Source: Blastococcus tunisiensis (GTDB taxonomy: Bacteria > Actinomycetota > Actinomycetes > Mycobacteriales > Geodermatophilaceae). Taken from it: a stretch of DNA of 56,370 bases. A program made the translations under genes and the position numbers. The notes beneath the pieces are model-generated. The model was not told the DNA's origin. It ran no database searches and saw only the letters and a list, made by a program, of their open reading frames with translations. The stretch's first letter is position 1; the number at the start of each line of letters is the position of its first letter. Positions 44,068 through 51,731 of the stretch are shown here, piece after piece. The DNA lies in NCBI RefSeq assembly GCF_900112815.1, contig NZ_FOND01000026.1, forward strand, positions 1 through 56,370. The letters are read 5' to 3'.

Positions 44068-45089
44068 AGCAACCCGGCTTCCTGCATGAGCTCGGTGACC
44101 AGCGGGGCGTCGAGCGAGCCGGGGTCGACCGCGGGCGCCTGCAGGTCGGCCAGCGGCGGGAGGGCGTCGGCAGAGGCGACGCCGACGCCGACGGCGTACT
44201 CCAGGGCGCTGCTGCCGGCCAGCCGCTCCTGCGCCTCCGGGCCGGTCAGCCACTCGACCAGCCGCTGGGCGTCGTCCTTCTGGTCGGAGGAGGCGAGCAC
44301 CCCGGCCCCCGAGACGCTCACGAAAGCCCCCGGGTCCTGGTTGCGGAAGTAGTGCAGCTCCGCGTCGTCACCGACGAGCCCGTCCTGGGCCTGGTCGCGG
44401 AACCAGTAGTAGTGGTAGGTGATGCCGACCGGGACCTCGCCCTCGTCCACCGCCTTCATGATCGCGGTGTTGCTCGAGTAGATCTCGGCGTTGCGCGCCA
44501 GCCCCGTGAGCCACTCGCGGGTGGCGTCCTCGCCCTCGAGCGCCAGGACGGCGCTGACGATGGCCTGGAAGTCCGCGCCGCCGGCGGCGATGGCGACCCG
44601 GCCCTCCCACGCGGGGTCGGCGAGGTCCAGCATCGACGCGGGGAGCTCGTCCTCGGCGATCTCCGCCGGGTTGTAGATCAGCGCGGTGGAGCGGGCGGCG
44701 AAGCCGACCCAGTCGCCCGACGCGGGGCGGAAGGCCTCGTCGACCTGCTCCAGCGTCGCCTCGTCCAGCGGGGCCAGCAGCCCGGCGTCGTCGACGACGT
44801 CGATCGCCGGGCTGTTCTCGGTGAGGAAGACGTCGGCCGGCGAGGCCTCGCCCTCCTGCACGATCTGGTTGGCCAGCTCGGAGTCGTTGGCGTCGCGGAA
44901 CTCCAGCTCGATGCCGGTCCCCTCGGTGAACCCCTCGAGCATCGTGCGGACCAGGCTCTCGTGCTGGGCGCTGTAGACGGTGAGCGTCTCGCCCTCCCCC
45001 GCCGCCCCGGAGCCCCCGCACCCGGCGAGGGCGCCCAGCAGCGCCGAGGAGGTGGCGAGGCCGACGACGGTCCGGCGGGACATGCTCAC
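44064..45089 (-). CDS. fbpA: Ferric-iron-binding lipoprotein (FbpA/FutA-like SBP)
   Basis: 341 aa from GTG 45089, with AGGAGG nine bases upstream. The ATG at 45083 is less well spaced. Lipobox LAGC (LLGALAGCGGSGAAG) anchors it outside the membrane. VYSAQHESLVRTMLEGFTEG and ADVFLTENSPAIDVVDDAGL are typical of Fe3+ SBPs. The tandem tyrosines YHYYWFRDQ are the Fe-ligand pair of this family. An IdeR box lies 32 bp before the start. It is the first gene of the SBP-permease-ATPase operon. Confidence 0.92.
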   Translation of the reverse strand: MSMSRRTVVGLATSSALLGALAGCGGSGAAGEGETLTVYSAQHESLVRTMLEGFTEGTGIELEFRDANDSELANQIVQEGEASPADVFLTENSPAIDVVDDAGLLAPLDEATLEQVDEAFRPASGDWVGFAARSTALIYNPAEIAEDELPASMLDLADPAWEGRVAIAAGGADFQAIVSAVLALEGEDATREWLTGLARNAEIYSSNTAIMKAVDEGEVPVGITYHYYWFRDQAQDGLVGDDAELHYFRNQDPGAFVSVSGAGVLASSDQKDDAQRLVEWLTGPEAQERLAGSSALEYAVGVGVASADALPPLADLQAPAVDPGSLDAPLVTELMQEAGLL

Positions 45090-45121
45090 GTGCTGCTTCC
45101 TCCTGCGTCCACGACACCACT

Positions 45122-45140
45122 GTAGGCAAGGCACACCTAA
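45122..45140 (-). promoter_or_regulatory. IdeR-type iron box before the ferric ABC operon
   Basis: GTAGGCAAGGCACACCTAA matches TWAGGTWAGSCTWACCTWA at 15 of 19 positions. Its position 32-50 bp before the fbpA start would cover the promoter. Iron-bound IdeR would switch off the transporter. Confidence 0.65.
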
Positions 45141-45204
45141 ACACGGCGGGCGGTGGTGAACACGGGTGCGGCACCTGATCCGGCGCATCGGCTACAACTG
45201 GGGC

Positions 45205-45645
45205 ATGACCACCCCCTCGCTGCGCCGGGCGCGGTTCGCCGAGCTGAGCCCCTTCGAGGTCTACGCGCTGTGCCGGCTGCGGGTGGACGTCTTCGTGGTC
45301 GAGCAGGAGTGCCCGTATCCCGAGCTGGACGGCCGGGACACCGAACCGGCGACCGTGCACCTGTGGCTGGAGTCCGACGGCGAGGTGGCGGCGACGATCC
45401 GGGTGCTCGACGACGGCGCGACGCGGGCCATCGGCCGGGTGGCGACCGCCGCCGGCTTCCGCGGCCGTGGGCTGGCGGCGGAGCTGATGCGCGAGGGGAT
45501 CGCGCTCTGCGACGGCGCCCCGATCACGCTCGGTGCCCAGGCCCATCTCCAGGGCTGGTACGAGCAGTTCGGCTTCCGGCTCAGCGGGCCCGGCTACGTC
45601 GAGGACGGCATCCCGCACGTGCCGATGCGGAAGGAGCCGGCATGA
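45205..45645 (+). CDS. GNAT N-acetyltransferase, ElaA type
   Basis: 146 aa from ATG 45205. ElaA pattern: LCRLRVDVFVVEQECPYPEL, DGRDTEPATVHLWL, then IGRVATAAGFRGRGLAAELM with the acetyl-CoA loop RGRGLA, and YEQFGFRLSGPGYVEDGIPH. The substrate is unknown. The stop overlaps the start of the next gene (ATGA). It is divergent from the iron ABC operon across a 115-bp gap. Confidence 0.9.
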   Translation: MTTPSLRRARFAELSPFEVYALCRLRVDVFVVEQECPYPELDGRDTEPATVHLWLESDGEVAATIRVLDDGATRAIGRVATAAGFRGRGLAAELMREGIALCDGAPITLGAQAHLQGWYEQFGFRLSGPGYVEDGIPHVPMRKEPA

Positions 45646-45947
45646 CCGCCGACGAGGCGTCGCTGCTGCGGACGGCGGCCGACCGGCTGGAGCAGCTGGC
45701 CGCCCGCACCACGCCCGGCGACTGGCGGGCGGGCGGGCTGCTCGCCTCCCGTCCCGAGGTGATCGCGCACGCGCCGGACGGCGGCACCGAGCACGTGGCC
45801 GAGGCCCGCGCGCGCACGGGTGCGTGGATCGCCGCCCTCTCCCCCGGGCTCGCGGCCCCGCTGGCCGCGTGGCTCCGGGCGGCGGCCGACGCGCCCGGTC
45901 CCGCCGCGGTGGAGGTGGCCCGGGCCCTGCTGCAGCGGCTGCCCTGA
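45642..45947 (+). CDS. Small hypothetical protein
   Basis: 101 aa from ATG 45642, overlapping the GNAT stop, so translation is probably coupled. Helical and Ala-rich: LLRTAADRLEQLAARTTPGD at the start and AWIAALSPGLAAPLAAWLRA in the middle. This start-plus-TTPGDW layout is seen in actinobacterial proteins of unknown function. No membrane segment. Confidence 0.7.
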   Translation: MTADEASLLRTAADRLEQLAARTTPGDWRAGGLLASRPEVIAHAPDGGTEHVAEARARTGAWIAALSPGLAAPLAAWLRAAADAPGPAAVEVARALLQRLP

Positions 45948-46193
45948 GGCCGTCTCGGTCCGCGGCGCTCCGGCCGTCCCGGTCGACGATCGCGTCCGGG
46001 GAGCCGGCGACGACCGCCCACTCGAGCGTGCCCCCGTCGGCGAGCTCGAGGCGCAGCACCCCACCGTCCGGCGCCGGCCGGACGACGGCGAAGCCCGGTC
46101 CGGCCAGGCTGTCCTCCACGCCCGCGCCTCCAGCAGGGCGGCACGCCGGCGCAGCACGAACTCGCGGAACCCGTTCTCGCCGTCGGCCTCCAT
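45948..46193 (-). pseudogene. Small gene apparently broken by a 1-nt deletion
   Basis: From ATG 46193 (GGGGGAGAGG upstream) the frame reads MEADGENGFREFVLRRRAAL and LLEA, then becomes low-quality. A different frame, beginning close to that point (near 46125), reads GVEDSLAGPGFAVVRPAPDG, VLRLELADGGTLEWAVVAGS and PDAIVDRDG. The two parts look like one protein whose join lost one base in GAGGCGCGGGCGTGG. No stop follows near the 3' end in the second frame, so the true end is unclear. I do not recognise the family. A chance alignment of frames is possible. Confidence 0.45.
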
Positions 46194-46290
46194 CACGTTC
46201 CTCTCCCCCGTCCACCTCCTTGCACGTCGCGAGGGCTCCGGAAGGTTGACCGCACCGGCGCACCCGCGACGGACCGCCACACTGGTCGGC

Positions 46291-46506
46291 GTGGACGACG
46301 CGACCCCCCTGTGCTCGGCCAAGGGCTGCCGGGCCCCCGCCCGCTGGCGGCTGGTCTGGAACAACCCCCGGCTGCACACGCCGGACCGGGAGAAGGGATG
46401 GGCGGCGTGCGACGAGCACCGGGAACCGCTGTCGCACCACCTGGCGATCCGCTCGTTCCTGCGCCGGGTCGAACCGCTCGACGACGATGAGACGTCGAAC
46501 GGTTAG
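46291..46506 (+). CDS. Small zinc-ribbon-like protein (database name often acetone carboxylase)
   Basis: 71 aa from GTG 46291. PLCSAKGCRAPARWRLVWNN, then PRLHTPDREKGWAACDEHRE, form a Cys-Cys...Cys-His putative metal site, followed by LAIRSFLRRVEPLDDD. Near-identical proteins are widespread in actinobacteria and are labelled acetone carboxylase in databases. It is far too short for that enzyme, so the name is not supported. The stop overlaps a palindrome before the MarR gene. Confidence 0.75.
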   Translation: MDDATPLCSAKGCRAPARWRLVWNNPRLHTPDREKGWAACDEHREPLSHHLAIRSFLRRVEPLDDDETSNG

Positions 46507-46514
46507 ACCTCTAA
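46503..46514 (+). promoter_or_regulatory. Palindrome before MarR gene
   Basis: TTAGACCTCTAA is a perfect dyad (TTAGA-CC-TCTAA) 9 bp before the MarR start. It is a candidate autoregulatory operator, although it also overlaps the upstream stop codon. Confidence 0.45.
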
Positions 46515-46523
46515 GATGGCTCC

Positions 46524-46952
46524 GTGGCAGGGGACGACGACTCGCTCGGCCTCACCATCGGCCGGGTCGCCAAGGAGGTGACCCGGGCGTTCGACGACGT
46601 GCTCGCCGCCGCCGGCGGCTCCTCCCCCGCGTGGCAGGTGCTGCGGGCGCTGTCGACCGGCACCCACCGCACGCAGGCCGACCTCGCCGCGGCCGTCGGG
46701 GTGCGCCAGCCGACGCTCAGCCACCACCTGGAGGAGATGGAGCGCGCCGGCCTGGTCGTCCGGGAACGCACGGACGGCAACCGGCGGGTCCAGGTCGTCA
46801 CCGTGACGGAACCCGGGCGGCAGCTGTTCCTGCGCCTCCGCCGGGCGGCGGCCTCGTTCGACGGCCGGCTGCGCGCGGGCCTGGAGGACGCCGACGTCGC
46901 ACACCTGCGACGACTGCTCGACCAGCTCAGGGACAACGCCCGGCCGGACTGA
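46524..46952 (+). CDS. MarR-family transcriptional regulator
   Basis: 142 aa from GTG 46524. The winged helix is clear: WQVLRALSTGTHRTQADLAA, VRQPTLSHHLEEMERAGLVV and RERTDGNRRVQVVTVTEPGR. Dimerisation helices flank it. Ligand and targets are unknown. It is followed 41 bp later by a TetR regulator on the same strand. Confidence 0.9.
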   Translation: MAGDDDSLGLTIGRVAKEVTRAFDDVLAAAGGSSPAWQVLRALSTGTHRTQADLAAAVGVRQPTLSHHLEEMERAGLVVRERTDGNRRVQVVTVTEPGRQLFLRLRRAAASFDGRLRAGLEDADVAHLRRLLDQLRDNARPD

Positions 46953-46964
46953 TCCCCCTTGACG

Positions 46965-46979
46965 GCCGACACGTTCGGC
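46965..46979 (+). promoter_or_regulatory. Palindrome before TetR gene
   Basis: GCCGACACGTTCGGC is a dyad (GCCGA-N5-TCGGC) 14 bp before the TetR start and overlapping a TTGACG promoter-like hexamer (46959-46964). A TetR autoregulatory operator is plausible. Confidence 0.4.
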
Positions 46980-46993
46980 TACACCCTCTAGCC

Positions 46994-47635
46994 GTGGCTA
47001 CGGATGCCAGCCGCCCGCCGACCAGGATCGAGCGCCGCCGCGCGGCCGTGCGGGACGAGGCGCTGGAGCACGCACTCGCCCTCATGGCCGAGCAGGGAGT
47101 CGGCGCGCTGACGGTGTCGGAGGTGGCCCGCCGCATGGGGATCCGCGGGCCGTCGCTGTACAAGTACTTCCCCCGCCGGCACGCCATGTACGACGCGCTG
47201 TTCGCCCGCGGCCTGCGCGCTCAGCAGGATGCCGTGCGCGCCGCGGTCGACGGCCTGGAGCCCGGCCTCCCCCGCCTGCGCGCCGGCGCCCGGGCCGTCG
47301 TGCGCTGGGCGGTCGAGCACCCCGCGTCCGCCCAGCTGCTCCACTGGCGACCGGTCCCCGGTTTCGCGCCCTCCCCCGCTGTCTTCGCCCCCGCGGTCGA
47401 CGAGATGGCCGACGTCCGGACGGAGTTCGCCGAGGCCGTCCGGCTCGGCCAGCTGGCACCGGCCGCCGACACCGACGACACGGTCCGCCTCTGGACCGTC
47501 GTGCTCAGCGGGCTCATCTCCCAGCAGTTGGCCAACCAGCCGGGCGCCTCCTTCCCGGACGGGATCTTCAGCCGGCTCACCGACCGTGCGATCGAGCAGT
47601 TCCTCTCCGCGTACCGCCCTCCCCCCGCACCCTGA
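46994..47635 (+). CDS. TetR/AcrR-family transcriptional regulator
   Basis: 213 aa from GTG 46994. DNA-binding part: LMAEQGVGALTVSEVARRMG then IRGPSLYKYFPRRHAMYDAL. The C-terminal ligand domain (TetR_C_33/WHG-like) includes ARAVVRWAVEHPASAQLLHW and LWTVVLSGLISQQLANQPGA. It precedes an SRPBCC protein by 9 bp, and the two are probably co-transcribed, so the SRPBCC product may be a target or a ligand-related protein. Confidence 0.9.
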   Translation: MATDASRPPTRIERRRAAVRDEALEHALALMAEQGVGALTVSEVARRMGIRGPSLYKYFPRRHAMYDALFARGLRAQQDAVRAAVDGLEPGLPRLRAGARAVVRWAVEHPASAQLLHWRPVPGFAPSPAVFAPAVDEMADVRTEFAEAVRLGQLAPAADTDDTVRLWTVVLSGLISQQLANQPGASFPDGIFSRLTDRAIEQFLSAYRPPPAP

Positions 47636-47644
47636 GGAGTCGCC

Positions 47645-48127
47645 ATGCAGACGCTCGACCACGACGAGGCCAGCATCGTCGTCACCGCACCGCCCGAGCA
47701 CGTCTACGCCCTGGTCGCCGACGTCACCCGCACCCCCGAGTTCAGCCCCGAGATCACGAGCTGCCGCTGGCTCGACGGCGCCACCGGCCCGGCGGTCGGC
47801 GCGCGCTTCGAGGCGGTCAACACCAACGCGCGAGGCAGGAGCTGGAAGAACCGGCCGGTGGTGACCGTCGCGGAGCCCGGCCGGGAGTTCGCGGTCACCC
47901 GCAGCGAGCCGTTCGCCGGGACGATCACCTGGCGCTACCGCTTCGAACCGGTGGGCAGAGGCACACGGGTGGTCGAGAGCTACCAGGTGGACCGGCCGGT
48001 CAGCCGGATCGGCAGGTTCGTGATCGAGCGGGTCTTCGGCGACCGCGATCGGCGAGGGGCGCTGCACGCCGGGATGCGGACCACCCTGGACCGGCTGCGG
48101 ACCGCTGCGGAGGCGGGCTCCTCCTGA
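47645..48127 (+). CDS. SRPBCC-family (START-like) protein
   Basis: 160 aa from ATG 47645 (GAGGAG upstream). VVTAPPEHVYALVADVTRTP followed by WLDGATGPAVGARFEAVN and ITWRYRFEPVGRGTRVVESY is the polyketide-cyclase/dehydrase-2 type SRPBCC fold, a hydrophobic ligand-binding pocket. The ligand is unknown. Operon partner of the TetR gene. Confidence 0.9.
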   Translation: MQTLDHDEASIVVTAPPEHVYALVADVTRTPEFSPEITSCRWLDGATGPAVGARFEAVNTNARGRSWKNRPVVTVAEPGREFAVTRSEPFAGTITWRYRFEPVGRGTRVVESYQVDRPVSRIGRFVIERVFGDRDRRGALHAGMRTTLDRLRTAAEAGSS

Positions 48128-48151
48128 GGGCCGGGATCGCCCGTCGGCCCG

Positions 48152-49441
48152 CTACTCGCCGACGCCCCTGCCGCAGGCGGCGGCACGATCGAGCAGCACC
48201 GCGCGCTCCCGCTCGTTGCGGGTGAGCAGCGCGGCCGCCTCGAACTGCGCACGGGCCTCCTCCCGCCGGCCCAGCTGCTCCAGCAGGTCGGCGCGCACGG
48301 TGGGCAGGTGGTGGTAGCCCCGGAGCGCCGGGACGTCGGCCAGCCGGTCGACGAGCGCGAGGCCCGCGTCCGGCCCGTAGGCCCGGGACACGGCGACGGC
48401 CCGGTTGAGCTCGACCACCGGTGACGGCGTCAGCGCGGCCAGCGCCTCGTACAGCGCGGCGATGCGCACCCAGTCGGTGTCGTCGAACGTCGCCGCACGC
48501 GCGTGGCAGGCGGCGATCGAGGCCTGGAGCGCATAGGGGCCGAGCGCCGTCCCGGTGCTCTCGGCGCGCTCGAGCGCCGCCAGGCCGCGCCGGACGAGGA
48601 CGTGGTCCCACCGGGCACGGTCCTGGTCCGCGAGGAGCACCGGCTCGCCGTCGCGCCCGACGCGGGCAGCCAGCCGCGACGCCTGGATCTCCATCAGCGC
48701 CACCAGGCCGTGCACCTCGGGCTCGTCGGGGACCAGGCCGGCCAGGATGCGCCCCAGCCGCATGGCCTCCTGGCACAGCGACGGCCGGACCCAGTCCTCC
48801 CCCGCCGTCGCCGAGTACCCCTCGTTGAAGACGAGGTACAGCACCTCGAGCACCGACCCGATCCGCGCGGCGAGCTCCTCGCCGGCGGGCGTCTCGAACG
48901 GCACGTGGGCGGCGGCGAGCGTCCGCTTGGCGCGCACGATCCGCTGCGCGAGCGTCTTCTCCGGCACGAGGAATGCGCGCGCGATCTCGTCGGTGGTCAG
49001 GCCCCCGACGAGCCGCAGCGTGAGGGCCACCCGGGCATCGCGGGACAGGACCGGATGGCAGGCGGTGAACACCAGCCGCAGGACGTCGTCCTCCACCTCC
49101 TCGTCCAGCGCCGCGGCCCAGTCGGGCTCCTCGGCGTCCCCGAGCTCGCGGCCCAGCTCCTGGGTCTTGCGGCGCAGGTTCTCGGCCCGGCGGAACGTGT
49201 CGATCGCCCGGTGCTTGGCGGTGGCCATCAGCCACGCCCCCGGCTTGGCCGGCACGCCGGTGTCCCGCCACTGCTCGAGCGCCGCGAGCAGGGCGTCCTG
49301 GGCGAGGTCCTCCGCCAGCCCGACGTCCCCGGTCACGCGGGCGAGCGCGCCGACGATGCGGGCGGACTCCATCCGCCAGACGGCGTCGACGACGCGGTGC
49401 AGGTCCGCGGTCGACGCCGTCCGGGCAGCCGGGGTGGTCAC
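48152..49441 (-). CDS. ECF sigma factor with C-terminal TPR-like domain (ECF42-type)
   Basis: 429 aa from GTG 49441, overlapping the stop of the YCII gene (GTGA). Sigma region 2 holds DVGLAEDLAQDALLAALEQW and AWLMATAKHRAIDTFRR. Region 4 holds LTTDEIARAFLVPEKTLAQR. A long C-terminal domain (about 195-429, including VLYLVFNEGYSA and a helical TPR-like part with LLEQLGRREEARAQFEAAAL) is the mark of the ECF42 group. That group is known to occur with DGPF/YCII proteins, as here, and the C-terminal domain controls sigma activity in place of an anti-sigma. Confidence 0.9.
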   Translation of the reverse strand: MTTPAARTASTADLHRVVDAVWRMESARIVGALARVTGDVGLAEDLAQDALLAALEQWRDTGVPAKPGAWLMATAKHRAIDTFRRAENLRRKTQELGRELGDAEEPDWAAALDEEVEDDVLRLVFTACHPVLSRDARVALTLRLVGGLTTDEIARAFLVPEKTLAQRIVRAKRTLAAAHVPFETPAGEELAARIGSVLEVLYLVFNEGYSATAGEDWVRPSLCQEAMRLGRILAGLVPDEPEVHGLVALMEIQASRLAARVGRDGEPVLLADQDRARWDHVLVRRGLAALERAESTGTALGPYALQASIAACHARAATFDDTDWVRIAALYEALAALTPSPVVELNRAVAVSRAYGPDAGLALVDRLADVPALRGYHHLPTVRADLLEQLGRREEARAQFEAAALLTRNERERAVLLDRAAACGRGVGE

Positions 49442-49863
49442 CGACCCCGCTGCTGCGCGACGGTCTCGCGCAGCGCGTTCTCCTTCTCCTGGAGCCCGGG
49501 CGTGAAGGCCTCGCCGAAGTCCTCGGCGGTCGAGAAGGGGCGGATCTCGAGCTCGCCGCCGCGGAACGGCGCCTTCTTCGCCCACTCGATCGCCTCCTCG
49601 CGGGAGGACACCTCGAAGACCCAGTACCCGGAGACCAGCTCCTTGGTCTCGGTGAACGGGCCGTCGATGACGGTGGCGTTGCCGTCCTGGTCGAACTGCA
49701 CGCGGGCGCCGTGCCTGCTGGGCCGCAGGCCGTCACCGTCGAGCATGATGCCGGCCTTCACCAGCTCCTCGTTGTAGGCGCCCATCGCCGCCAGCAGCTC
49801 CTGGGGCGGCAGCTCGCCCCGCTCGCTCGCCTCGTCCGCCTTGACGATCACCATGAAGCGCAT
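49438..49863 (-). CDS. YCII-related (DGPF) domain protein
   Basis: 141 aa from ATG 49863. MRFMVIVKADEASERGELPP, then the hallmark TVIDGPFTETKELVSGYWVF and the KAPFRGGELEIRP segment. It is the typical partner of ECF42 sigma factors. Whether it is a sensor, an enzyme or a target is not established. The upstream 196 bp to the divergent gene at 50060 hold the promoter, and no known sigma motif is recognised there. Confidence 0.9.
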   Translation of the reverse strand: MRFMVIVKADEASERGELPPQELLAAMGAYNEELVKAGIMLDGDGLRPSRHGARVQFDQDGNATVIDGPFTETKELVSGYWVFEVSSREEAIEWAKKAPFRGGELEIRPFSTAEDFGEAFTPGLQEKENALRETVAQQRGR

Positions 49864-50059
49864 CGCAGGTTCTCCTTCGCATCCCGTCCGGTGAACGGGG
49901 GCCGGTCGTGGCGACCGGCGCGGACCCCGTTCTACCGACACGTCGAACGGCCGACGCCGGGATCGACACGGTCGCCCGGGTATTTTTCCGGCATCCTTCC
50001 CGGCGGCAGGGACACCGGTCCCGCGGGGTGCACGGGCGCCACACGGGTAGGCCTGCACC

Positions 50060-50740
50060 ATGGACCGCCCGCCCCAGCCCCCCGACGCCCCCGACGCCCC
50101 CGAGACGGAGGGCCTGGCCCGCCGACTCGACAAGCCGATGGGCGTGCTGGGCCTGGTCTTCGTCCTGGTGGTCCTCGGCCAGTCACTGGCCACCGAGCCC
50201 TGGCTGGTGACCACGCTGACGGTGCTCGGCTGGGTGGCCTGGGCGATCTTCGTGGCGGAGTTCGCCTACCGGGCGCTGACGGCTCGCGACCGGCGCCGGT
50301 TCTGGGCCCGCAACTGGTGGCAGCTGATCTTCCTGGCCGTGCCCTTCCTCCGGTTCGTCCGGGCTCTCGCGTTCCTGCGGGTGGCGCGGGTGGGCGGGAT
50401 GCTGTCCGCGGCGGTCCGGGGGTCGCGATCGGCGGGCCGGCTGCTATCCGGGCGGATCGGCTGGCTCGTCGCGGTCACCGGTGTGGTGGTCCTGGCCGCG
50501 AGCCAGCTGCTGTACGTCGTCGGCGCCTACGACAGCTACGGCCCGGCCCTCTACGACGCCGCGCTGGCGACTGTCAGCGGGGAACCGCTCTCCGCCGAGG
50601 GTGGGCTCGCCCGCTTCCTCGACGTGGCCCTCGCGGTCTACTCGGTCGCGGTGTTCGCCACGGTGGCCGGCGCCCTGGGCGCCTACTTCCTGGACCGCAA
50701 CCGGCCGGAGCCTGCGACGACTCAGGTGCGATCCGCGTAG
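50060..50740 (+). CDS. Ion-channel-like membrane protein with degenerate pore motif
   Basis: 226 aa from ATG 50060. The layout is that of a voltage-gated K+ channel: helices at about 27-50 and 52-70, then a region rich in FLRFVRALAFLRVARVGGML that recalls the arginine-bearing S4/S5 segment, a helix at about 133-155 and a last helix (FLDVALAVYSVAVFATVAGA). At the place of the selectivity filter, LYDAALATVSGEPLSAEGG replaces TVGYGD. It may be a non-conducting relative or use another ion. It overlaps the convergent K+ channel gene by 19 bp. Confidence 0.65.
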   Translation: MDRPPQPPDAPDAPETEGLARRLDKPMGVLGLVFVLVVLGQSLATEPWLVTTLTVLGWVAWAIFVAEFAYRALTARDRRRFWARNWWQLIFLAVPFLRFVRALAFLRVARVGGMLSAAVRGSRSAGRLLSGRIGWLVAVTGVVVLAASQLLYVVGAYDSYGPALYDAALATVSGEPLSAEGGLARFLDVALAVYSVAVFATVAGALGAYFLDRNRPEPATTQVRSA

Positions 50741-51615
50741 TTGTGGGCCCGGGCGTAGGCGGCCAGGATCTCGCCGGTGGATCCCCCCACGCCGAGGAAC
50801 TGCCGGTCGAGCACCCGCGCGAAGTCGTCGATCGCCGTGCTGAGCAGCGTGGCAGCGAGCCGGACGTCGTTGCGGGGCGCCTCGTGCCCGGCCGCGCACA
50901 GCGTGGATGCGACCGACAGCATGGCCGGGAGCGCGGCCTCTTCGTCGCCGTCGCGGAAGTAGAAGGTCTCGCTGTACTGGGTGACGTCGACCCGCGCCTG
51001 GACGAGCGCGCCGGCGAGGCTCTCCAGCAACGGCGCGGCGAGGGTCGAATGGGGGTCCTGGACGAGGTCGAAGGCGGAGACGGTGCGCAACTGGGCCAGC
51101 CGGACGGCGAGCGCCCGGCGGCGGGTGAGCGCGGGGTAGACCTGCAGCACCCAGGTCACCGATCCGGTGAGGAGGGCGAACCCGATCAGCCCCTGGACCG
51201 GGACCACGGCGCGCAGCCAACCCGCCGTCGGGACGATGTCACCGAAGCCCAGCGTGGCGAGGGTGACCGTGGACGCGTAGATGGCGTCGAGCACCACGCT
51301 GCGCTCGCTCACGTCGAGACCGCTCTGGTACTGGAAGCTCTCCGGGAGGTGCGGCACGTACACCAGCGCGCCGCCGCCGATGAGCAGCACCAGCCACATG
51401 CCGATGACCAGGGCCAGGGCGATCGGCCCGGTCAGCACCCCGGCGGTGCCCCGGTCGCGCCGGCGCTGCCCCAGCCGCCACAGCCCGCGCATGACGAGGT
51501 GGCTCAGGTCCCCCCGCCCGCTCGGGTGCCAGATGGTGTGGAAGATGTCCCGCAGCGCGACCAGGACGAGGACCGCCCCGACGCCCGTGATCAGCCAGTC
51601 CGCCCAGTACGCCAT
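50722..51615 (-). CDS. Potassium-channel-family protein (two-TM pore domain)
   Basis: 297 aa from ATG 51615. An N-terminal helix (LITGVGAVLVLVALRDIF) and a second (IALALVIGMWLVLLIGGGAL) precede a pore loop with the K+ selectivity filter in STVTLATLGFGDIVPTAGWL (GFG variant) and a last helix. The cytoplasmic C-terminal part (about 160-297) is helical, with no RCK/TrkA nucleotide motif. K+ conduction is likely from the filter. It is convergent with the channel-like gene at 50060. Confidence 0.88.
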   Translation of the reverse strand: MAYWADWLITGVGAVLVLVALRDIFHTIWHPSGRGDLSHLVMRGLWRLGQRRRDRGTAGVLTGPIALALVIGMWLVLLIGGGALVYVPHLPESFQYQSGLDVSERSVVLDAIYASTVTLATLGFGDIVPTAGWLRAVVPVQGLIGFALLTGSVTWVLQVYPALTRRRALAVRLAQLRTVSAFDLVQDPHSTLAAPLLESLAGALVQARVDVTQYSETFYFRDGDEEAALPAMLSVASTLCAAGHEAPRNDVRLAATLLSTAIDDFARVLDRQFLGVGGSTGEILAAYARAHNYADRT

Positions 51616-51731
51616 CGCCGGTCAGCCTGCCAAACGACGGCGCTGCCGGCTCGACGGGGAGGACCGGCGGTCCGCCGCCGGAGCACCGGATGCCCCCCGG
51701 CGGACCGGCGGGGCACCCGGGCGACGACCGG

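Noticed and set aside
46291-46506. Database-style name acetone carboxylase for the 71-aa protein
   Set aside because: The length and Cys/His layout do not fit any acetone carboxylase subunit. The name appears to be a propagated error.
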